A stretch of 64,000 nt of DNA from assembly GCF_900099645.1 (NCBI RefSeq), contig NZ_FMTL01000005.1, forward strand, positions 83,991 through 147,990. Direction: 5' to 3'. The stretch is from Pseudomonas peli. Lineage in GTDB: Bacteria > Pseudomonadota > Gammaproteobacteria > Pseudomonadales > Pseudomonadaceae. This document shows, piece after piece, positions 58,701-64,000 of the stretch (its first letter is position 1; the number at the start of each line of letters is the position of its first letter). The translations under genes were made by a program, and so were the position numbers. The notes beneath the pieces are model-generated. The model saw nothing but the letters and a program-made list of their open reading frames with translations, ran no database searches and was not told where the DNA came from.

Positions 58701-61700
58701 GATGCACCCTGACTGATCAGCAACGAGCCCCCAGGACCTGCCGCATAATTGAAGCTGCTGGGTGCAACGCTGGTCAGCCATTGCACGGTCCCTGCACCAT
58801 CTGCACCGAAGTTGAGGCTGAGCGTACCGCTGGTATTGACCGAGTTTGGACTGTCATCACCCGTGCCGCTCGGGATGCCGTTGGCCAGGGCATCATCGTC
58901 CAGCTGAACAGTGGCATTGCTGCTGGTGGTAGGGCCATCATCTTTAAAGCTGATAGCACCGCCCAGGTTTACAGTGGTTACGGCGATATCCCCGTCGCCA
59001 TCCGTAACGGTAGCGCTCAGCTTCACCAAGCCATCGGAAGCCAGGCTGGATTCCTGATCGGCAGTGGTGTTCGGCGTATGCATAATCGACCGCTGCTGAT
59101 CCAGTGTGACCTGACCGCTCGCATTTACCGACACGGTGAAAGAAACACTACCGGCAACACCGCCTACACGGCCCACGATCACACCGGCCTCGTTGTACAA
59201 CAGGATATTGCTGCCGCTGGCAGAGTCATCCAAACCACTGTCGACACCAGATGCACTGACACTCAGGCTATAGACCGTAGTACCTGCACCATCCGCGCCG
59301 TAGTTAGCACTGAACAAGCCGCCAAAATTGGCTGTGACATCACTCAGCAGGTCACTTTCATCTACTTGCAGGCTGTTATTAGCAGGGGCTGCGGCACTGA
59401 CGCTAGGACCATCGTCATCGAAGGCCACCTTGCCGCCTAAATCCAGTATCTGACTAGCGGTTGCAGTATCGCCGTCACCGTCAGTGATGGTGGCGGTGGC
59501 TTTCAAACCAACCAGGTTGCTCGCAAGTACGGCTTCTTGTGCGCTGTAGTTGCTGGTTGCGCCACCTGGGTTATGGTCGATCTCCTTGAGCTGGGTCAGG
59601 GTCACTTGCCCGGTGCCATTCACCGACAAGGTGAAGACACTGTTGCTGGCATTCACGCCTGCCTCGCTCGCTGAGGTAGAGCCGGTAATCACCCCAGCGT
59701 TCTCATAGAGGTAGATCGTTGCCCCATCGCTGCTCAAGCCAGACGAGGCTCCTTCTGGCGCAATCAGGGTCATGCTGTAAGCGGTTACAACCGCACCCGC
59801 GCCATCTGCGCCATAACTTGATGCAGTGATCGAGAACGCCGAGCTGAAGCTTGCGCTGCCTGTATCTGACGCCGTGCCGAGGGTCTGAGAATCCTGGGTG
59901 TTGAGTACCGGTACAGGGCTGGTACCAAAGCCCAAGCTGATACTGGGACCGTCATCATCGAAAGCCACCTTGCCGCCCAGATCCAGTACCGCGCTATCAA
60001 CGTGCGTATCACCGTCATAGTCAGTGATACTCGCCGTACCGGTAAGCCCAACCAGATTGGAAGCCAGAATAGCTTCCTGTACATCGTAATTACTGATTGC
60101 GCCACCTGGCTTGTGATCAATTTCAGCAAACTGACTGAGAGTCACCAGCCCAGCGCCGTTAACCACCAGGGTGAACACGGTGTTGCTGGCATTTACCCCT
60201 GCTTCGCTACCCGCAGTCGAACCAGTAATGACGCCACCGCTTTCATACAATTTGACGGTGAGGTTGTTACTGCTCAGGCCAGACAGAGCACCTTCAGCAA
60301 CCAGCAGGCCGAGCGAGTAGCTCCACGACACGACGCCAGGACCGTCAGCACCATGATTTGAAGCCGCCGAGAAGGCGCCGCTGAAATTAGTGCTCGCAGT
60401 GTCGGTATTCGTTCCGGTGGTTTGTGCATCTTGAGTATTGAGCCCTGCCGGCAGCTGGCCACTCAAGCTTGCATCAACCAGCGGGATATCATCTTCGACA
60501 TGGATCAGGAAGCCACCAGACAACACCAGTGGGTTAACCCCATTGCTGGCCAACAGAATGCTGCTGAAGTCCAGCGTCAACAATTGCGCGTCATTGCTTA
60601 CATCAAGTGGATGATCCAGGGACTTGTCCAGATTGAACGTGTAGTCGCCATTACTGGCCACCTGCAGGGTGAACACCACAGGGCCCGTTGCACCCGCTTT
60701 AGCGGTCAGGGTATCGCCGAGCACACTGTAGACCAACGCCACACCGCCTGAACTGGCAGGCGTAATACCGCCAAGAGCCGCTGGCGCAGTCGACAGGGTG
60801 AACTGCGCACCGGCATCCGGCCCCACCACCAGCGATGCCACCGAACCAGTGGCAACATCGGTCACTGAATCTGGGTCAATGATGCCAGTAGGCAGGTTAT
60901 CTTCATCGACGTAGCCTTCAACAGGGCTGCTGTCTTCGACATAAACCGTCAAGGTAGCAGTCGATGTATCGCCGTCCTTGTCCACGATGCTGTAGGTGAA
61001 GGTCTCAGTTTTATCACCCAGCACATTCGAGGGGGCCTGGTAGGTCCAAGCGCCCGTGCTGAAGTTGAAATCGAGCGTGCCACCTTCAGGAGTCGCTATA
61101 TCAGTCAGCTGGCTACCAACAATATTCGGCCCGCTGCTCGGATCGATAACGCCAGCCCCATCCCATACATACGTAATGCCATTGATCACGATGGATTGAA
61201 TGTAGCCTGGGCCATCGGCACCGAAACTATCATCGTCACCGCCACCTGCAGCGTTGTCGCTGCCAAGCAGGACATTGCCGCTGACTAATGCGCCAATTTG
61301 ACCCAGCAAGGTATCGATAAGGTCATCGAAGTTACCCACAAGAATCGGTGCGCCAGCACCATCCAGATCGACATCCTGCAACCGCGGCAGATTAATCCCA
61401 TCGCCCACCCCAATGGTGGTGACATTAATACTGTTGCTGTCGACGAAGTTATTCCAGGCAGCGGCAGTCACATCATCCAGGGAATTGCCACCAGTACCCG
61501 TTTGTTCATTCGGGTTGCCGTCACTGATAAAGAACACTTGGTTGCTTGCGCCCGAAACAGGCACGTAAGTCGCCATAGTTTCCTGAATGCCGTCAGTGAA
61601 ATCAGTACCGCCGCTGAACGGACGATTGGCAATGATGCTGTCGACCTGTGCATTAAAGGCGGCCAGGGTGGTCACTGGCGGGTAAGACACTGAGTTAGAG

Positions 61701-64000
61701 GAGAACGCCACGATGGTGACTTTCACATCACCATTGGTGCCATTAAAAAGCTCCTGCCCCGCCGCTTTCACCGCATTCATCATCGTGTTGAATGCACTGT
61801 TGTCGATGCTGCCACTTGAGTCGAGCACAAAGGCAACGTTGAAGTCTTGGTCTTGGCTGGCCGCCACACTGGCGACGTCATTGCGAGCTAACGGGGTGTC
61901 ATCGTCGACATTGATCGACAACGTACCCTCAGCCTTGTCGCCGTCCTTGTCGGTTACCTGATAGTTCAGAGTAAAGGCCTGGTTGTTCTCCAAATCAGCA
62001 TTGGCATGCTGGATTGGTGCGTTCTGAGTGACGGTGTAAGCACCGCTAGCGGTATTCAGCGTCAGCGTCAGCACTGTGGTAGCGCCTTGCTTCACCAACA
62101 GTTGTGAGCCATCCGGGCTTGCCTGATAGGTGAAGCCGCCCGGTGCTCCGGAATCCAGCCATTTCACGGTACCGGCACCGTCAGCACCGAAGTTCAGCCC
62201 CAGCGTACCGCTGACGTTTAGTGCATCAACGTCATCATTCGTGCCGCCCGGGATACCGTTGGCAAGGGCGTCGTCGTCGAGTTGCACCAAGCCATTCGGT
62301 AGCACACTTGGGCCGTCATCTTTAAAGCTGATGACCTTACCAATATCAAGGCTGGCGCTGGCCTGGTCACCATCTCCATCGGTCACGACGGCATTCAAGC
62401 TGACATGCCCCGCGCCAAGGAACTTGGCTTCATCTGGATCGCCTGTTGGATGAACAATGACTCGCAGTTGATCCAGCTTGACCGTGCCAGCGGCATCAAC
62501 ACTCAAGGTGAACACCAACTGATTGCTACCCGAGGTACGCCCTTCGATAACCGTACCATTCAAGCTGAGCACTACCGACTGGTTGGTCTCGGTATCCACC
62601 AACCCCGAATTGGCATTCTGCACGGCCAGCTTATAGGTCAGGCTTTGCAGGCCATCAGCCCCAGGCTGCACGTTGAAAACACCACTGAAATTAGCCGTGG
62701 CATCTATATGGAAGGCCGACTCATCAACCTGCAGTGCAGAACCCCAGGTGACATTGGTGCCGACATCGTTGTAGTCGTAATCCGAGGTGAGTGTTTTGTC
62801 CTCCCAGTTCTGATTACCTGCGTTGCCGGTATCCTGCAAATGCGAGCCACCAGGATTCAGGCTGGCATCACTGAACAGCACATTGGCACCGTCTGCCCCC
62901 ACTAGCGGCACACCACCTAGCTGAGCCTGCCACTGACCTGCAACAAACTCGAAGGTCACAATTGAGCCGTTAGCCAGGCCTGCATTGGCTCCGCCATTAG
63001 GGATGATAAAGAAGCCGGTATTGGCTGGATCCAGGCCACTGAGATCAGCCACATCGCCAACCGACTGATCATGTACGTTGGCCCAAATCACTTTACCGTC
63101 TAGCGGTGAACCGTCTGGCGCCTTGTTGTAGTAACCATAGGAGTTGCTAAAGCCCGCATCGGTGCCCTGGAAGGTGACAAAGGAAGTCACACCAATATTC
63201 CCGGCCTGAATGGTCGGGGTATCGTCATCGATCGTCACAACCAATGAACCAGTAGCCGAGTCGTTATCACCGTCAGTCACCGTGTAACCGATGTTTAGGG
63301 TGATATCGTCTTCGGTGCCGCTCACGGGGTGCATCAGCGGCTTCAACAAGTTGATGGTGTAGGCGCCGCTGGCTGGGTCAGTGAGCACCACTGTCAGCAA
63401 TGCCCCGCGGACAGAGCTGATCGTCAGGGTATTGGAAGGAGCATCCCAGCTGGATGTCACGGCCTCCGAGCCCAAGTTCAGCGGACCGCTGAGCGCGATG
63501 GATTTGAGGCCATCGGCACCGGCATTGAATGCCAAATTCCCATTGGTGCTGGTAGCAGCGCCGGCAACATCGCCTGGGCCACCATTTATGCCGCCAAGCA
63601 GACCCTCATCATCCAGAACAACCGCTGCCGCAGTCTTGCCAGCCACGGGGCCATCGTCTTCGAAGCTGAAGACACCCGCTGCACCCAGGTCAATCGAGGC
63701 GCTGTCGCTGTCGCCATCGTCGTCGGTTACGGTCTGGGTCAGCAGCAGTGCACCTTCAGTCAGGGCCAGTACTTCGCTGTCATCGGCATCGGCGGTGTCG
63801 TCGTGCCAGAGGTTGTCCAGCAGCTCCAGGGTCACTTCACCACTGACCGGGTCGATGGTCAGGGTGAAATACGCCACGCCACCGGCACTGCCGGTAATCA
63901 CGTTACCCAGCTGGTTCAGGACGATCTGTTCGCCTTTGCCCAATGGGGCACTGGCGTCCACCGCAAACAGGCCGCTCGGTACATCGTCGCCGCTCAGTTC
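55727..64000 (-). CDS. Giant type I secreted RTX adhesin, C-terminal part (N-terminus outside window)
   Basis: Frame open through the right edge; 2,757 codons visible. Order from the N-terminal side (right) to the C-terminus (left): about ten acidic beta-sandwich repeats of the DUF5801/VCBS type ending in motifs like KVAFDDDGP and NVDDDTP; an insert near 62770-63200 (SDYDYNDVGTNV) like DUF4114; two von Willebrand A domains with the metal-site LDSSGS near 61820 and 58440; a cadherin-like block (57180-57560); RTX nonapeptides GGNGNDILIG about 56050-56430; and a 90-residue type I secretion signal. Such proteins attach cells to surfaces. No LapG-type retention site can be judged because the N-terminus is missing. 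A MDASAPL GTG start at 63961 is not real. Confidence 0.88.
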   Translation of the reverse strand, partial: ELSGDDVPSGLFAVDASAPLGKGEQIVLNQLGNVITGSAGGVAYFTLTIDPVSGEVTLELLDNLWHDDTADADDSEVLALTEGALLLTQTVTDDDGDSDSASIDLGAAGVFSFEDDGPVAGKTAAAVVLDDEGLLGGINGGPGDVAGAATSTNGNLAFNAGADGLKSIALSGPLNLGSEAVTSSWDAPSNTLTISSVRGALLTVVLTDPASGAYTINLLKPLMHPVSGTEDDITLNIGYTVTDGDNDSATGSLVVTIDDDTPTIQAGNIGVTSFVTFQGTDAGFSNSYGYYNKAPDGSPLDGKVIWANVHDQSVGDVADLSGLDPANTGFFIIPNGGANAGLANGSIVTFEFVAGQWQAQLGGVPLVGADGANVLFSDASLNPGGSHLQDTGNAGNQNWEDKTLTSDYDYNDVGTNVTWGSALQVDESAFHIDATANFSGVFNVQPGADGLQSLTYKLAVQNANSGLVDTETNQSVVLSLNGTVIEGRTSGSNQLVFTLSVDAAGTVKLDQLRVIVHPTGDPDEAKFLGAGHVSLNAVVTDGDGDQASASLDIGKVISFKDDGPSVLPNGLVQLDDDALANGIPGGTNDDVDALNVSGTLGLNFGADGAGTVKWLDSGAPGGFTYQASPDGSQLLVKQGATTVLTLTLNTASGAYTVTQNAPIQHANADLENNQAFTLNYQVTDKDGDKAEGTLSINVDDDTPLARNDVASVAASQDQDFNVAFVLDSSGSIDNSAFNTMMNAVKAAGQELFNGTNGDVKVTIVAFSSNSVSYPPVTTLAAFNAQVDSIIANRPFSGGTDFTDGIQETMATYVPVSGASNQVFFISDGNPNEQTGTGGNSLDDVTAAAWNNFVDSNSINVTTIGVGDGINLPRLQDVDLDGAGAPILVGNFDDLIDTLLGQIGALVSGNVLLGSDNAAGGGDDDSFGADGPGYIQSIVINGITYVWDGAGVIDPSSGPNIVGSQLTDIATPEGGTLDFNFSTGAWTYQAPSNVLGDKTETFTYSIVDKDGDTSTATLTVYVEDSSPVEGYVDEDNLPTGIIDPDSVTDVATGSVASLVVGPDAGAQFTLSTAPAALGGITPASSGGVALVYSVLGDTLTAKAGATGPVVFTLQVASNGDYTFNLDKSLDHPLDVSNDAQLLTLDFSSILLASNGVNPLVLSGGFLIHVEDDIPLVDASLSGQLPAGLNTQDAQTTGTNTDTASTNFSGAFSAASNHGADGPGVVSWSYSLGLLVAEGALSGLSSNNLTVKLYESGGVITGSTAGSEAGVNASNTVFTLVVNGAGLVTLSQFAEIDHKPGGAISNYDVQEAILASNLVGLTGTASITDYDGDTHVDSAVLDLGGKVAFDDDGPSISLGFGTSPVPVLNTQDSQTLGTASDTGSASFSSAFSITASSYGADGAGAVVTAYSMTLIAPEGASSGLSSDGATIYLYENAGVITGSTSASEAGVNASNSVFTLSVNGTGQVTLTQLKEIDHNPGGATSNYSAQEAVLASNLVGLKATATITDGDGDTATASQILDLGGKVAFDDDGPSVSAAAPANNSLQVDESDLLSDVTANFGGLFSANYGADGAGTTVYSLSVSASGVDSGLDDSASGSNILLYNEAGVIVGRVGGVAGSVSFTVSVNASGQVTLDQQRSIMHTPNTTADQESSLASDGLVKLSATVTDGDGDIAVTTVNLGGAISFKDDGPTTSSNATVQLDDDALANGIPSGTGDDSPNSVNTSGTLSLNFGADGAGTVQWLTSVAPSSFNYAAGPGGSLLISQGASLVLTVTMNSATGAYTVTQNASIQHATGNAENNQSFNLTYQVTDKDGDTATGTLAINVDDDTPLAQNDFASVVEGSGEDFNVAFVLDSSGSISNSEFNTMMNAVKAAGQALFNGTSGDVKVTVVAFSSDSLAYAPVTTLAAFNAQVDSIIASRPFSGNTDFTDGIQETMAVYSPISGWSNQVFFISDGNPNQQTGTGGNSLSDATATAWNNFVDSNGINVTTIGVGDGINNARLQDVDLDGSGAPILVADFDDLIDTLLDQIAGGDVSGNVLLGNNNAVGGGDDAFGADGAGRIQSISINGITYVWDGGAIIDPSTGPNIAGNSLSNITTAMGGKLSFSFATGAWSYVAPVSVTANSNEVFTYTILDKDGDPSSANLTVTILDVNQAPSGSDATLSVLEDGSKVFSGADFGFSDSDGDSLMSVKITAFSGAGSLSYNGGAVPAEIAVGNLGLLVFTPAANANGNGYANITFQVRDNGGVGNGGTDLDPTSNQLTINVTPVNDAPAATITNASYNATEGSSLVLSGTGMSVGDIDGGTGLRTVTLAVSQGSLTVTAGNSGIANLSGSGTSQVTFRGTLTQLNNLLGGIDTGGGSAGSISYSAVNAPALAATLLLMINDEGQVGGGALSVLDTATINITATGDSTSTSGDAVRTNVGNVSVAIPEWALLWDDSDPDGRLDISGISSVTGGVGSHTAGTSYYGAVNFNDNNGNGFLGSSNSDFNYTASSGGGDNNTSTVTITLDTSGDLDGTSSADILVDGLSGAHTLNGGNGNDILIGNDGNDELNGDNNNDLLVGGSGDDALNGGTGTDTAGYFDAISGVTVDLGIGTAQNTGGAGSDTLNSIENLVGSRFGDVLTGTSGNNSLVGLDGDDILIGSGGSDTLTGGQGADTFKWLLGNTGTTTVTDFAKGVDSLDLSQLLVGEDDTAGSLSQYLTFAFSTNTTITVDANAGAGGGTGQTIVLEGINLQAAYGAMDAAGVISAMLGDDSLKVTV

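Noticed and set aside
58160..59440. 426-codon open frame opposite the adhesin
   Set aside because: Arises from the biased repeat codons of the adhesin; no recognisable protein features.
55727..64000. Repeats in the adhesin gene considered as a CRISPR array or satellite
   Set aside because: They are long, diverged, in frame and encode beta-sandwich domains; no short identical repeat with unique spacers.
1..64000. tRNA, rRNA, prophage, transposase, toxin-antitoxin or restriction genes
   Set aside because: None found on reading either strand; the mobile features are limited to short non-coding repeats.

Overview
The window is a stretch of chromosome from a Pseudomonas-type gammaproteobacterium. 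The basis is recognisable proteins and their order: oprF-sigX-cmpX-crfX-cmaX-rraA, ppsA next to ppsR, oprI next to an L,D-transpeptidase and tesA, a [4Fe-4S]-type cysH, thrH beside pabB, rmf with a structured leader, and an AcnD/PrpF methylcitrate cluster. From memory, most of this follows the P. aeruginosa PAO1 order around PA1756-PA1783 and PA2853-PA2858; I could not align it. I cannot name the species. No tRNA, rRNA, CRISPR array, prophage or insertion-sequence transposase was seen.

Layout. 1-7.7 kb is a nitrate-assimilation region: the end of nrtB, nrtD, an MFS nitrate transporter, a PP2C phosphatase/Ser-Thr kinase fusion and cobA. Two good sigma-54 promoters are visible. One feeds an ANTAR-style (NasT-type) leader and terminator that now sits in front of cobA, with no nirBD or nitrate reductase gene in between. 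7.7-12.2 kb is the envelope-stress/porin block from oprF to rraA. 12.3-16.9 kb holds a hydrolase, ppsA and its regulator ppsR. 16.9-23.7 kb is the 2-methylcitrate operon (GntR regulator-prpB-prpC-acnD-prpF, no prpD). 23.9-27.0 kb is a three-gene operon: retropepsin-like protease, inactive transglutaminase with a multi-TM domain, and an ATP-grasp ligase.

27.0-37.8 kb is the least understood part and my best candidate for an undescribed system. Two MalT-like LuxR regulators point toward a five-gene fil-like envelope operon: a small exported DUF6160/FilA-like protein, a C39 cysteine peptidase without an ABC transporter, two outer-membrane beta-barrels and a MalM-domain protein. The small protein carries, just after its signal peptide, a motif resembling the double-glycine leaders that C39 peptidases cut. 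A hairpin terminator after the small-protein gene may set the ratio of subunit to machinery.

38-44 kb holds pabB, thrH, cysH, oprI, an L,D-transpeptidase and tesA; 44-53 kb holds a YbbA/YbbP-type exporter, greB, mnmC, rlmL and rmf; then pyrD, small DUF proteins and, from 55.7 kb to the right edge, the C-terminal 2,757 codons of a giant type I secreted RTX adhesin with two von Willebrand A domains inside a large internal duplication.

Between genes there are at least three repeat families: about 80-bp elements with a CGGGA-loop hairpin (five copies plus one partial), a 141-bp MITE-like element directly before greB, and hairpins built on GTAGGGTGGAT/CAGGGTGGATG.
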